Below are positions 8,446 through 17,133 of a stretch of 19,809 nucleotides of DNA, piece after piece. Each line of letters begins with the position of its first letter. The stretch's first letter is position 1. The stretch lies in assembly GCA_002422175.1 (NCBI GenBank), contig DITR01000199.1, positions 15,234 through 35,042 on the forward strand, given 5' to 3'. Under the pieces are notes generated by a model. That model was not told the origin of the DNA and ran no database searches. It saw nothing but the letters and a program-made list of their open reading frames with translations. The position numbers and the translations under genes were made by a program. Source of the DNA: Alcaligenaceae bacterium UBA6179. GTDB lineage: Bacteria; Pseudomonadota; Gammaproteobacteria; Burkholderiales; Burkholderiaceae_B.

Positions 8446-10131
8446 TTACATCCGATCTGGGGCAGAAACACCCAATAAAGCCAAGCCATTTGCTAAAACT
8501 TGACGTGTGGCAGAGGCCAACCTAAGTCGAGCCGCCTTCAGTTCAATATCGTCTACCAAGACTCTTTCTGCGTTATACCAAGAATGAAAATCTGCCGCAC
8601 AATCACGTAACCAAAACGCCAATACATGCGGTGACAACTCTTGCGCCGCTAAAGCAATGGTCTGACCAAACTCAGCTAATCGCTGCATTAATACAATCTC
8701 TGTTGGGGCCAGCAAGCACTTCGTCGAGGCATGCACCACCTGCTCATGAGGTAGACCTGCCTGCGCAACCATAGAAAAAATACGTGCATGCGCATATTGC
8801 ACGTAGTACACCGGATTTTCTTCGCTTTTCGAGCGCGCTAAATCAATATCAAATACAAACTCAGTGTCAGCACGGCGCTGTATTAAGAAAAAGCGCACAG
8901 CATCTTGGCCTACCCAATCAATTAAATCACGCAACGTTACATAGCTACCCGCGCGTTTAGAAATTTTTACTTCGACACCACCACGCACCACTTTAACCAT
9001 CTTATGCAAAATATAAGACGGGTAATCTTTGGGAATGCCCATATTTAGTGCTTGCAAGCCCGCACGCACTCGCGCCACAGTGCCGTGGTGATCACTGCCT
9101 TGAATGTTGACAGCATGGGTATAACCACGCGACCATTTGTTAACGTGATAGGCAACGTCTGGTACAAAATAAGTGAAGCCACCTTCACTTTTTCGCATCA
9201 CTCGGTCTTTATCATCGCCTGTACCGAGCTCAGTGGTTCGCAACCACAGCGCCCCTTCATTTTCGTACGTATGCCCGCTGGAAACCAGTTTTTCAACAGT
9301 ATGTTCAACTTGGCCCGAAGCATAAAGTGAGCTTTCTAAAAAGTAATGATCAAACTTTAAACCAAACGCATTTAAATCAATATCTTGTTCGCGTCGCAAA
9401 TAAGCAACGGCAAAACGACGTATCGCGTCTATATTATTTGGGTCACCTAGACCCACAACCGCTACACCATCGCTGGCTTGAACTGTTTTTTTATCAAGAT
9501 AATCACGAGCCACATCAAAGACATAATCGCCTTTGTAACCGTCTTGTGGAAAATCTTGATGATCAGGGTCAATACCTCGAGCACGCGCTTGGACGCTAAT
9601 AGCAAGATTCTCAATTTGATTACCCGCATCGTTGTAATAAAACTCGCGGTGCACGTCATAACCGACAGCATCAAATAGGTGACAAATCGCATCGCCTAGC
9701 GCGGCTTGGCGGGCATGACCCACATGCAAAGGGCCTGTGGGGTTAGCTGAAACAAACTCAACCAATACCTTTTGCCCTAACCGAGCCTGACGACCGTAGT
9801 CACTACCTTGATCTCGAATGCTATCTAACACCGCACAGCGTGCAGCATGTGACAACCTAAAATTAATAAACCCAGGGCCCGCTAACTCAGCACTGGCAAT
9901 TAAGCTTTGCGCTCGCGGATCAGCCATCAGTGCATCAACAATCAATTGTGCGAACGCACGCGGTGATTGACCAACCGATTTAGCCAACTGCATAGCAATG
10001 TTAGTCGCCACATCTCCGTGCTGTGCAACCTTGGGGCGCTCAAGCACCGCATTTGGGTCAAGATCAGGCAAAAGCTGTTTAACCGCAGCATTCAGACAAT
10101 CGGTAAGGGTTTGTTTTTGCTCGGCAAGCAT
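8446..10131 (-). CDS. argS: Arginine--tRNA ligase
   Basis: This class I aminoacyl-tRNA synthetase charges tRNA-Arg with arginine in the cytosol. The 561 residues show the family order. First is an N-terminal Add1 domain that reads the tRNA D-loop (about 1-100). Next is the Rossmann catalytic domain with the HIGH box as HVGH (136-139, in ANPTGPLHVGHAR) and the KMSK box as KISKR (389-393). The helical DALR anticodon-binding domain follows (about 440-561), ending in the typical LLGVSAPDRM. The length is normal. The ATG is preceded by a TTTTTT tract and no strong ribosome site, which is unusual for a highly expressed synthetase; no better upstream in-frame start was found. It heads the run argS - SPOR gene - dsbA. 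The gap to the DUF2235 gene upstream is 70 bases. Confidence 0.97.
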   Translation of the reverse strand: MLAEQKQTLTDCLNAAVKQLLPDLDPNAVLERPKVAQHGDVATNIAMQLAKSVGQSPRAFAQLIVDALMADPRAQSLIASAELAGPGFINFRLSHAARCAVLDSIRDQGSDYGRQARLGQKVLVEFVSANPTGPLHVGHARQAALGDAICHLFDAVGYDVHREFYYNDAGNQIENLAISVQARARGIDPDHQDFPQDGYKGDYVFDVARDYLDKKTVQASDGVAVVGLGDPNNIDAIRRFAVAYLRREQDIDLNAFGLKFDHYFLESSLYASGQVEHTVEKLVSSGHTYENEGALWLRTTELGTGDDKDRVMRKSEGGFTYFVPDVAYHVNKWSRGYTHAVNIQGSDHHGTVARVRAGLQALNMGIPKDYPSYILHKMVKVVRGGVEVKISKRAGSYVTLRDLIDWVGQDAVRFFLIQRRADTEFVFDIDLARSKSEENPVYYVQYAHARIFSMVAQAGLPHEQVVHASTKCLLAPTEIVLMQRLAEFGQTIALAAQELSPHVLAFWLRDCAADFHSWYNAERVLVDDIELKAARLRLASATRQVLANGLALLGVSAPDRM

Positions 10132-10201
10132 AGATAAAAAAGCATCAGGTAGAGGTCTTTAATCATAGCCTGAATCGGCTTTATTTATATGGAAGGCCTC
10201 A

Positions 10202-11449
10202 TTATGGCATCGCAAAACGTTGCTTTAGCCAATCATAATAAGGTTTTAAATTTACCCACCCAGCCACATCAGGCGCGACGACCTCGCCTGAAAATGGCCG
10301 CTTAATAAAGGTTTCAACCTCTTGACGCAAACGTGTACCGAGGTGTGCAATTTGGCCTTGCAATTGCTCACCCACCCGACGATCTTTCCCTAACATTGCA
10401 CCCCAAAAGCGTTGCCCCTCTTGATGCAAAACTGGGGCTTGACTGGCCGAGTCAATGGGTAAGTCTGCTTTGTCGTCATACACATCAACACCCGCTTCTT
10501 TAGCTTGATTAAACATCCAGCGCAAAGCCACTTCAGACAAGTCCCCTGGCGTTGAGCCTGGTGATGTCGATGCGGTTAAATACCCCCCACCAATGTCAGC
10601 ATGCGCACCAACAAACGCCTTTTCAATCACCTGTGAACCCACCGCGGCCGTTAAGGGAAAAGCCCAACGAAACTCATGCAAAGCCACAGCATGTGAGACA
10701 CTTTTAAATGAAGTAGGAATGGTTAAGTCATAGGTTTGATCTGTTATACCCAACAAATGAAACTGAGCGACGGTATCAAATAAACCTAGAAACCTCAAAT
10801 CTACACACGTGGTGATCTGTCCCAATTGAGGGTGTTCGTACCAAAACCGACCGGCTCTCACATTTTGCGACACTTTATTCGCAAAGTGTCGCGCCAACGC
10901 CGCCCCCCTTGAAAAACCCACCACATCAATGGCTGTCACGCCTTTATTTTGCTGCGCTAAGGTCTGCAACAGCTTTTGCCATTGAATGGCAACCCGCTGA
11001 CCGGCTGACCAAGCTAATGCCACGTCAGTTACATCTGTATCTCGATTGAGACCCACAGCTCGGCCAGGCCCCGGCAAATAATAAACCTCACCCTTTCGGT
11101 AACCTTGTGTAAAGCGCCAAATATTGGTTAACGATGTGGCGTCGTTACCCGTGCCATCAAATGCAAAGAGTATGCGTTTCGAGGGCTTCTTTGCAGATTG
11201 TTTTGAGCGCTGCTTTGAATGACTTCTTATGACATCAACGGTTTGGGCTTGTGCGCCTTCTTGGGCGACATTTTCTTCTTGGCAGGGCGTTATGACAGAC
11301 TCTGCAACATGATTGACTGGATTGTAAACAGGCAGAGTGAGCTTGGGTTTAGGTTGGGTTAATACAGGCAAACATGCCTCAGCACTCAATATTAACGGCC
11401 ATCCAAAAAAACATAATATACATAACGACTTATATTTAAAATTAAACAT
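10202..11449 (-). CDS. Secreted DUF2235 alpha/beta-hydrolase (Tle1-like fold)
   Basis: This protein of 415 residues has a probable Sec signal peptide (about 1-25, hydrophobic core CILCFFGWPLIL, cleavage after AEA). A low-complexity, strongly basic linker follows (about 76-93, rich in K, R, S, Q), then a DUF2235 domain from about 94. The domain opens with ILFAFDGTGND. It carries the nucleophile elbow GFSRG with S180 and a LGLFDTV strand with D225. The GAHADIGGGY motif (281-290) supplies candidate catalytic H283 and D285. DUF2235 includes the type VI secretion phospholipase effector Tle1, so lipase or phospholipase activity is plausible but not shown. No VgrG, PAAR or immunity gene is adjacent, and the signal peptide points to Sec export rather than type VI loading. 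A clear AAGGA ribosome site lies before the ATG. The gene is divergent from the DUF1840 gene and sits 70 bases upstream of argS. Confidence 0.8.
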   Translation of the reverse strand: MFNFKYKSLCILCFFGWPLILSAEACLPVLTQPKPKLTLPVYNPVNHVAESVITPCQEENVAQEGAQAQTVDVIRSHSKQRSKQSAKKPSKRILFAFDGTGNDATSLTNIWRFTQGYRKGEVYYLPGPGRAVGLNRDTDVTDVALAWSAGQRVAIQWQKLLQTLAQQNKGVTAIDVVGFSRGAALARHFANKVSQNVRAGRFWYEHPQLGQITTCVDLRFLGLFDTVAQFHLLGITDQTYDLTIPTSFKSVSHAVALHEFRWAFPLTAAVGSQVIEKAFVGAHADIGGGYLTASTSPGSTPGDLSEVALRWMFNQAKEAGVDVYDDKADLPIDSASQAPVLHQEGQRFWGAMLGKDRRVGEQLQGQIAHLGTRLRQEVETFIKRPFSGEVVAPDVAGWVNLKPYYDWLKQRFAMP

Positions 11450-11535
11450 TGCATTCCTTTTTTCAGGAATACTGTCTCTTAAAATTGGTCGTATGTTTAT
11501 ACTAAAGCATCGGTTTACCTATTCGGAGTCATACT

Positions 11536-11871
11536 ATGTTGGTCACTTTTAGCAGTAAGGTCGATGCAGATATTGTTATGTTGGGCGATCATGCCAAGGC
11601 TGTTTTAAATATTGCTGGCAAATCTTTTGGCAACACTTTGCCTGACCGTGGTGTTTTTACTGCTGAACAGCTACCTGAAGCCATTCACAATATTGAAACA
11701 GCCATTGCATCTGAAACCCCGGCGCAAGAAGACAACCCTGACGAGCCCAAGCCCCACCCCATGAACGAAGCGGTTCGGCTTGGGCAACGCGCTTACCCAC
11801 TTTTACAAATGATGCGTAAAGCACAAAATGCTGGCGCCCCCGTTTTGTGGGAAATTGGCACCGGTTGGTAA
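11536..11871 (+). CDS. DUF1840 domain protein
   Basis: This small soluble protein of 111 residues has no signal peptide or membrane segment. It matches the DUF1840 family as I recall it: the start MLVTFSSK, an alanine-rich MLGDHAKAVLNIAGK helix, GVFTAEQLPEAI in the middle, and a C-terminal RAYPLLQMMRKA helix followed by VLWE. An acidic, proline-rich linker (about 60-75) separates the two halves. The family is known mainly from betaproteobacteria and, to my knowledge, has no assigned function. GGAG lies about seven bases before the ATG. A TATACT hexamer at 11498-11503 could be the -10 box, but no good -35 is visible. It is convergent with gyrB with a single base between the stop codons, and divergent from the DUF2235 gene. 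Confidence 0.83.
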   Translation: MLVTFSSKVDADIVMLGDHAKAVLNIAGKSFGNTLPDRGVFTAEQLPEAIHNIETAIASETPAQEDNPDEPKPHPMNEAVRLGQRAYPLLQMMRKAQNAGAPVLWEIGTGW

Positions 11872-11872
11872 C

Positions 11873-14323
11873 TTAAATATCTATGTTGGCTGCCTGCAAT
11901 GCATGGGTTTCAATAAACTCACGTCGTGGCTCAACTTGATCGCCCATGAGTGTAGTAAACATTAAATCGGCTGATAATGCGTCTTCAATTTGTACGCGCA
12001 TTAATCGACGAACGGTAGGATCCATCGTGGTTTCCCAAAGCTGGGCAGGATTCATTTCACCGAGACCTTTATAACGCTGCTTACTGACGCCGCGCTCCGC
12101 TTCGGAACGCAACCATGCTATGCCCTGACCAAAATCACTAATGGCTTGTTCGCGACGCTTTTCACCTTCACCACGTAAAACAACAGCGCCTTCACCGATA
12201 AATGATTTAAAGGTCATGCTAGTTTGATGAAGAACACCGTAATCAGCACCCTTAACAAAGTCAGCATCAAGCGGAGTGATGCGCACATTACCGTGGTGTT
12301 GACGATGCACCCTAAGCCTGTAACTTTCAGCAGCATCATCATATTGAGAAAACACGGTAACCAGCTCTGGCATAATTGGATCTTGCAAAACCGCTTGCAA
12401 TGCTTGGGCACTTTGCTCTGCCTCTTCGGCGTTACCCAGTTTGATATCAACACCACCAATAATTGCGAGTAAGGCTTTTTGATCCATAAAGCGTGACAAA
12501 CGAGCAATGACTACTTCAGCTAAACCATACTGCCTGGCCATCTCACCTAAGGCCTCACCTTTGACAGCCTCAGCGCCCGTTGAGGGTATTAATTGTGCAT
12601 CTTTCAATGCTAATTGCATCATAAATTGCGTTTCTTCATGCTCATCTTTTAAGTAGCGCTCTTCTTTACCAGCTTTAACTTTATAAAGAGGAGGCTGTGC
12701 AATATAAATATGGCCACGTTCAACCAATAATGGCATTTGACGATAGAGCAAAGTCAATAACAGCGTACGGATGTGCGCACCATCAACGTCGGCGTCAGTC
12801 ATGATAATAATTCGGTGATAGCGCAACTTATCAATATTAAAGTCTGGGCCAATACTGGTACCTAAAGCAGTAATCAACGTTGTGATCTGCTCACTAGCAA
12901 TTAATTTATCGAAACGTGCTTTTTCTACATTCAGCACTTTGCCACGCAACGGCAATATGGCTTGAAATTTTCGGTCACGGCCTTGCTTAGCTGACCCGCC
13001 CGCTGAGTCACCCTCAACAATATAAATTTCACATAAGGCAGGGTCTTTTTCTTGGCAGTCAGCCAGCTTACCCGGCAAGCCCGCCCCCTCTAAAACACTT
13101 TTTCGGCGAGTCATCTCACGCGCTTTACGCGCCGCTTCACGAGCACGCGCGGCCTCAATTACTTTGGCACATAACGCTTTTGCGTCTGTTGGGTTTTCAA
13201 GCAACCACGACTCAAGCGTACGCGCCACGGCATCTTCTACCGCTGGGCGCACCTCACTTGAAACCAATTTATCTTTAGTTTGGCTACTAAACTTAGGTTC
13301 AGGCACTTTAACTGACAAGACACATGACAGGCCTTCGCGCATGTCATCGCCAGAAGTTTCTACTTTAGCTTTTTTTGCTAGATCATTATCAGTAATGTAT
13401 TTATTCAACACCCGGGTTAATGCGGCACGTAACCCTGTTAAGTGTGTACCCCCGTCGCGTTGTGGAATATTGTTAGTAAAACAAAGCACTTGCTCGCTGT
13501 AACCATCATTCCATTGCATGGCAATTTCAACGCCAACAAGGGTACCGCCTACATCTGATTCTGTTTCAACCGCAAACACATTGGGGTGTAGAACTGTTTT
13601 GCTTTTATTTATGTATTCAACAAAACCCTTTACCCCCCCTGAAAATGCAAAGTTTTCTTCTTTGCCTTGAAGCTGATCAACCAAACGTATTTTTACGCCA
13701 TTATTTAAAAACGACAGTTCACGTAAACGTTTAGCCAAAATTTCATAGTGATATTCAATATTATTGAATATTTCAGAGTCGGCTAAATAACGTACTTCTG
13801 TGCCGCGTTTTTCAGTTGTACCGGTTACAGCCAAGGGTGCCAGACGTGCACCCCGTTTGAATTCCATTTGATGCACTTGACCGTTGCGGCGAACCGTTAA
13901 ACGCAACCACTCTGAAAGTGCATTCACACAAGACACGCCCACACCGTGCAAACCACCCGATACTTTGTATGAATTTTGATCAAACTTGCCACCGGCATGC
14001 AACTCAGTCATCACAATTTCAGCAGCGCTACGCTCGAACTCATCTTCTTTGTGAATGTCGGTTGGAATGCCGCGCCCATTGTCAGTAACCGATATTGAAT
14101 TGTCAGAATGAATCGTAACAACGATATCATCACAATGGCCTGCTAAGGCCTCGTCAATCGCGTTATCGACAACCTCAAAAACCATATGGTGCAAACCCGT
14201 GCCGTCAGACGTATCGCCAATGTACATGCCTGGGCGCTTACGAACCGCCTCAAGCCCCTTAAGCATCTTGATGGAATCGGCGCCGTAGCTACCTTGGTCG
14301 GGGGTTGTGTTTTTATCAGTCAT
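11873..14323 (-). CDS. gyrB: DNA gyrase subunit B
   Basis: This is the ATPase subunit of DNA gyrase, which with GyrA introduces negative supercoils ahead of the replication fork. The 816 residues show all expected parts. The GHKL ATPase domain has E50, N54 and D81 (VTDNGRGIP), the GGK loop (111-113) and GGLHGVG (123-129). The transducer domain follows, then the TOPRIM domain with EGDSAGG (437-443) and TDADVDGAH (509-517), giving metal ligands E437, D510 and D512. The C-terminal tail contains RYKGLGEMNP. The length equals the Gram-negative type with the roughly 165-residue insertion inside the TOPRIM/tail region. The ATG lies 5 bases after the dnaN stop, and its weak ribosome site (GAGAATC) is inside the dnaN end, so coupling is likely. 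There is no recF between dnaN and gyrB. Confidence 0.98.
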   Translation of the reverse strand: MTDKNTTPDQGSYGADSIKMLKGLEAVRKRPGMYIGDTSDGTGLHHMVFEVVDNAIDEALAGHCDDIVVTIHSDNSISVTDNGRGIPTDIHKEDEFERSAAEIVMTELHAGGKFDQNSYKVSGGLHGVGVSCVNALSEWLRLTVRRNGQVHQMEFKRGARLAPLAVTGTTEKRGTEVRYLADSEIFNNIEYHYEILAKRLRELSFLNNGVKIRLVDQLQGKEENFAFSGGVKGFVEYINKSKTVLHPNVFAVETESDVGGTLVGVEIAMQWNDGYSEQVLCFTNNIPQRDGGTHLTGLRAALTRVLNKYITDNDLAKKAKVETSGDDMREGLSCVLSVKVPEPKFSSQTKDKLVSSEVRPAVEDAVARTLESWLLENPTDAKALCAKVIEAARAREAARKAREMTRRKSVLEGAGLPGKLADCQEKDPALCEIYIVEGDSAGGSAKQGRDRKFQAILPLRGKVLNVEKARFDKLIASEQITTLITALGTSIGPDFNIDKLRYHRIIIMTDADVDGAHIRTLLLTLLYRQMPLLVERGHIYIAQPPLYKVKAGKEERYLKDEHEETQFMMQLALKDAQLIPSTGAEAVKGEALGEMARQYGLAEVVIARLSRFMDQKALLAIIGGVDIKLGNAEEAEQSAQALQAVLQDPIMPELVTVFSQYDDAAESYRLRVHRQHHGNVRITPLDADFVKGADYGVLHQTSMTFKSFIGEGAVVLRGEGEKRREQAISDFGQGIAWLRSEAERGVSKQRYKGLGEMNPAQLWETTMDPTVRRLMRVQIEDALSADLMFTTLMGDQVEPRREFIETHALQAANIDI

Positions 14324-14328
14324 AAGTA

Positions 14329-15438
14329 CTAGATTCTCATTGGCATAACAACATATTGAAAGTTGTCATTTTCAGGAATGGTTAAAAGAGCAGACGCATT
14401 AGTATCGGTGCTTACCGACCACCGAATTGTTTCGATTTTGGTATTAGCTAAAAAATCAAGCAAGTAGCTTACGTTAAAACCCACATCAAGTGCCGAGTGG
14501 ACATAATCAATATCAATTTCTTCTTGTGCTTCTTCTTGTTCAGCATTCGTTGCCGAAATCTTCATTAGGTTGGCACCCAATTGCACACGCACGCTTCTTA
14601 TCTTATCTGAAGTCAAGATGGCCGCGCGTTGAAGACTAGACAAAAGCAGTTCGCGGGGAACATCAAAATAATTAATGTAATTTGAGGGTATGACGCGTTT
14701 GTAATCTGGGAACTTTCCTTCAACTAATTTTGATACCAATTCAACGTCACCGAATTTAAATCTAATTTGTCCTTGTGTCACATCAATTGTGACGATCTGA
14801 TCTGAGTCTTCAAGCAATCGCAACATTTCAAGCACTGTTTTTCTCGGTACGATCACTTCATGCTTGGTTTGAATCCCTTCAACTGAGCAAGTCATATGAG
14901 CCAATCTGTGACCATCTGTGGCCACAGCATGTAATTTACCTGGCTCTAAAACTAACAACATTCCATTTAAGTAATAACGAATATCTTGTTGTGCCATTGC
15001 AAAATGCACAGCGCTCATTAATTGCTTAAGTTCTTTTTGCTGCACGGCAAAGCTAGCATCATATTGGTCAGGCTGTGACACAAGCGGGTATTCAGCTGCG
15101 GCTAATGTTTGCAATGCAAAACGGCTTTTGCCTGTTTGCACCGTTAATTTATTAGCCGTTTGCGATAAGCGCACCTCTCCTGTATCGGGCAAGGCTCTCA
15201 AAATATCTAACAATTTACGCGCCCCGACCGTTAATGACTCGATCGTCTCACCCACACCAAACTCAGCATGGGTTGTGATTTGAACTTCTAAATCGGTGGC
15301 TATAAACGATACCCGGTTACCCTCTTTACGAATGAGAATATTAGCCAGAATCGGTAAGGTATGTCGTCGTTCAACAATACCAACAACCGTTGATAGTGGT
15401 TTTAATAACGCATCGCGTTGTGCTTGAATGAGTTGCAT
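14329..15438 (-). CDS. dnaN: DNA polymerase III sliding clamp (beta subunit)
   Basis: This is the beta clamp of 369 residues, which forms a ring dimer around DNA and tethers Pol III and other clamp-binding proteins. Three repeated clamp domains of about 120 residues each are recognisable: the first opens with MQLIQAQRDALLKPL and contains RRHTLPILANILI, the second holds YYLNGMLL and the VATDGHRLA strand, and the third ends in VVMPMRI, nearly identical to the E. coli C-terminus that lines the protein-binding cleft. A strong ribosome site, AAGGGG, lies six bases before the ATG, clearer than those of dnaA and gyrB. It starts 14 bases after the dnaA stop, so the three genes form one operon directed away from the origin. 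Confidence 0.98.
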   Translation of the reverse strand: MQLIQAQRDALLKPLSTVVGIVERRHTLPILANILIRKEGNRVSFIATDLEVQITTHAEFGVGETIESLTVGARKLLDILRALPDTGEVRLSQTANKLTVQTGKSRFALQTLAAAEYPLVSQPDQYDASFAVQQKELKQLMSAVHFAMAQQDIRYYLNGMLLVLEPGKLHAVATDGHRLAHMTCSVEGIQTKHEVIVPRKTVLEMLRLLEDSDQIVTIDVTQGQIRFKFGDVELVSKLVEGKFPDYKRVIPSNYINYFDVPRELLLSSLQRAAILTSDKIRSVRVQLGANLMKISATNAEQEEAQEEIDIDYVHSALDVGFNVSYLLDFLANTKIETIRWSVSTDTNASALLTIPENDNFQYVVMPMRI

Positions 15439-15452
15439 AGAATGCCCCTTAA

Positions 15453-16904
15453 TTAACCTTTAAGTGTTTGTTCTAAAACATGTAGCGTATGATTTAATTC
15501 GGTTTGTTTTGACCTAAGATCTGCAATCTTACGAACAGCATGCAACACTGTTGTATGGTCTCGACCACCAAATAAGTCACCGATTTCTGGCAAACTTTTT
15601 TGAGTCAGCTCTTTTGCCAGATACATCGCAACTTGACGTGGCATAGCAATATTGGCAGGTCGACGTTTCGAATACATGTCAGCGACTTTCATTTTATAAA
15701 AATCAGCCACAGTCTTTTGTATATTTTCAACACTGATTTGCCCACTTGATATCGACAACAAATCTTTCAGTGCGTCTCGGCAGAACTCAAGTGTGAGCTC
15801 TTTGCGACCATGAAAGCGGGCATAAGCCAAAACTTTATGAAGTGCGCCTTCCAGTTCCCTCACATTGCTACGCAAATGTTTTGCAATAAAAAACGCCACC
15901 TCTTCGGGCATTTGAACGAACTCAGCTTCAGCCTTACGTAATAAAATAGCGACCCGCATTTCAAGCTCTGGCGGCTCAATGGCAACGGTTAACCCTGAGT
16001 CAAATCTAGAGATAAGTCTTTCGTCAATACCGTCTAATTCTTTAGGGTATGTATCACTGGTGATAATGATTTGTTTGCGTTGTGCCACCATCGCTTCAAA
16101 CGCATAGAAAAACTCTTCTTGTGTACGACTTTTACCAGAGAAAAACTGAATATCATCAATCAGTAACAAGTCTAAAGAATGGTAGTAGCGTTTAAATTCG
16201 TCAAAGGCTTTACGTTGATAGGCTTTCACCACATCTGATACATACTGATCAGCGTGCACGTACCTTACCTGCACGGCGCCATTGTGTTTTGCCATTAAGG
16301 CGTTGCCAATGGCATGAATCAAATGTGTTTTACCCAAACCTACACCGCCATACAAAAATAATGGGTTGTAAGAAATGCCTGGATTTTCAGCGACTTGAAT
16401 AGCTGCTGCGCGCGCTAATTGATTGGCTTTACCGGTTACAAAGTTTTCAAATGTTAAATTTGTATGTAGACGAGAAGGATTATGGTTTGAAGCCATTGAT
16501 GCAGCTTGAACAACAAGATTTGTTGTACTTGTTGTTTCGGTTGAGGCGCGCCAAAGTTGCGCCTCATTTGTGGTTGTTGAGTCAACAACCGAGTTACCGG
16601 TGTGTACGTTTGAATTGGCCTGATAACCTGTGTTTGTATGGTTGATCGGTTCACTTTGATTAGGCGCAAGTTCGAACAAAATTGAAATCGTTTGGCCATA
16701 CCATTCTGCGGCAAGCTGTTCTATGCGATTCGAAAAATTTTTCTTTACCCAGTCTAATTTATGGCGATTTGGCACAAGCAGGCGTAACTGACCGGTTGAC
16801 GTGTCAAAAGCAACAGGCGTCAAAGGTTTTATCCAGGCACTCATCTGCTGGGAAGGAAGTTCCTGCTCTAGTTTAAGCAGGCATGATTGCCAAAATTCAT
16901 TCAT
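15453..16904 (-). CDS. dnaA: Chromosomal replication initiator protein
   Basis: This is the AAA+ initiator that binds DnaA boxes, opens the origin and helps load the helicase. It has 483 residues. Domain I (about 1-85) has the WLKPL-like motif AWIKPL and supports self-association and helicase contact. Domain II (about 86-147) is a Ser/Thr/Asn-rich flexible linker. Domain III has Walker A GGVGLGKT (186-193), Walker B LLLIDD (246-251) and RSNVRELEGAL (345-355). Domain IV (about 375-483) carries the DNA-binding signature GGRDHTTVLHA (446-456), the base-reading helix-turn-helix. The start MNEFW fits the family. A second ATG lies 4 bases further in but is out of frame. No strong ribosome site precedes the start, consistent with low expression. 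Its 5' end borders the putative origin with a DnaA box 47 bases upstream, compatible with autoregulation. Confidence 0.98.
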   Translation of the reverse strand: MNEFWQSCLLKLEQELPSQQMSAWIKPLTPVAFDTSTGQLRLLVPNRHKLDWVKKNFSNRIEQLAAEWYGQTISILFELAPNQSEPINHTNTGYQANSNVHTGNSVVDSTTTNEAQLWRASTETTSTTNLVVQAASMASNHNPSRLHTNLTFENFVTGKANQLARAAAIQVAENPGISYNPLFLYGGVGLGKTHLIHAIGNALMAKHNGAVQVRYVHADQYVSDVVKAYQRKAFDEFKRYYHSLDLLLIDDIQFFSGKSRTQEEFFYAFEAMVAQRKQIIITSDTYPKELDGIDERLISRFDSGLTVAIEPPELEMRVAILLRKAEAEFVQMPEEVAFFIAKHLRSNVRELEGALHKVLAYARFHGRKELTLEFCRDALKDLLSISSGQISVENIQKTVADFYKMKVADMYSKRRPANIAMPRQVAMYLAKELTQKSLPEIGDLFGGRDHTTVLHAVRKIADLRSKQTELNHTLHVLEQTLKG

Positions 16905-16950
16905 TGCGTTTTATCGACTAAACCTCAATTCTACCTTGTTAGATAGAAAG

Positions 16951-16959
16951 TTATCCACA
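16951..16959 (+). promoter_or_regulatory. Consensus DnaA box
   Basis: TTATCCACA matches the 9-base DnaA-binding consensus exactly. It lies 47 bases from the dnaA start and 12 bases upstream of a TATAAT hexamer on the same strand. It could therefore act both in initiation and as a repressor site for transcription in this gap. Confidence 0.8.
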
Positions 16960-16999
16960 GGGACATTAGCCTATAATCTTGTTTTTTCGTGCTAACCAT

Positions 17000-17028
17000 T
17001 TGACGTTTCTCGTATTTTTTGATGAAAT
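17000..17028 (+). promoter_or_regulatory. Candidate rpmH promoter
   Basis: TTGACG (17000-17005, 5 of 6 matches to the -35 consensus) and TGAAAT (17023-17028, 4 of 6 to the -10) are separated by exactly 17 bases on the strand of rpmH. Initiation would fall near 17035 and give a leader of about 100 bases. It lies downstream of the DnaA box. Confidence 0.45.
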
Positions 17029-17133
17029 AGAGGGCTTTCCCGAATATCTATTGCGTGGGTAATCGTCTTTTAACGGTTGGCTCAGCGCCGTTTAGTTCGT
17101 TTTTTTTATATTTGTCCTTGTGAGCTTGCTATT

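Larger units (their letters stand above)
16905..17133. other. oriC: Putative chromosomal replication origin (oriC) region
   Basis: This is the 229-base gap between divergent dnaA and rpmH, the classical site of a bacterial origin, with the dnaA-dnaN-gyrB and rpmH-rnpA-yidD-yidC-mnmE clusters leaving it in opposite directions. It contains one consensus DnaA box, one weaker 7/9 match (CGTGGGTAA at 17054-17062, reverse orientation), and three similar T-rich tracts (16977-16989, 17008-17020, 17096-17107) that could serve as unwinding sequences. Only one perfect box is visible, fewer than in most characterised origins, so part of the origin may lie elsewhere. The origin call is inferred from gene order and these motifs. 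Confidence 0.65.

Noticed and set aside
8063..8503. 146-codon plus-strand ORF opposite the SPOR gene
   Set aside because: It is the antisense shadow of the proline/glycine-rich linker of the SPOR protein, with a low-complexity product and no recognisable domain.
10167..10187. AGCC-TGAATC-GGCT followed by TTATTTA as a terminator
   Set aside because: The stem is only 4 bp, and the T-rich side faces the plus strand, where no gene is transcribed into it. Both neighbouring genes are on the minus strand.
16911..16919. TTATCGACT as a second DnaA box beside dnaA
   Set aside because: It has two mismatches, one in the CAC core, so it was not counted as a box.
17077..17133. In-frame TTG extension of rpmH by 19 codons
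   Set aside because: L34 begins with MKRTYQPS; the upstream part is leader sequence and would overlap the origin T tract.
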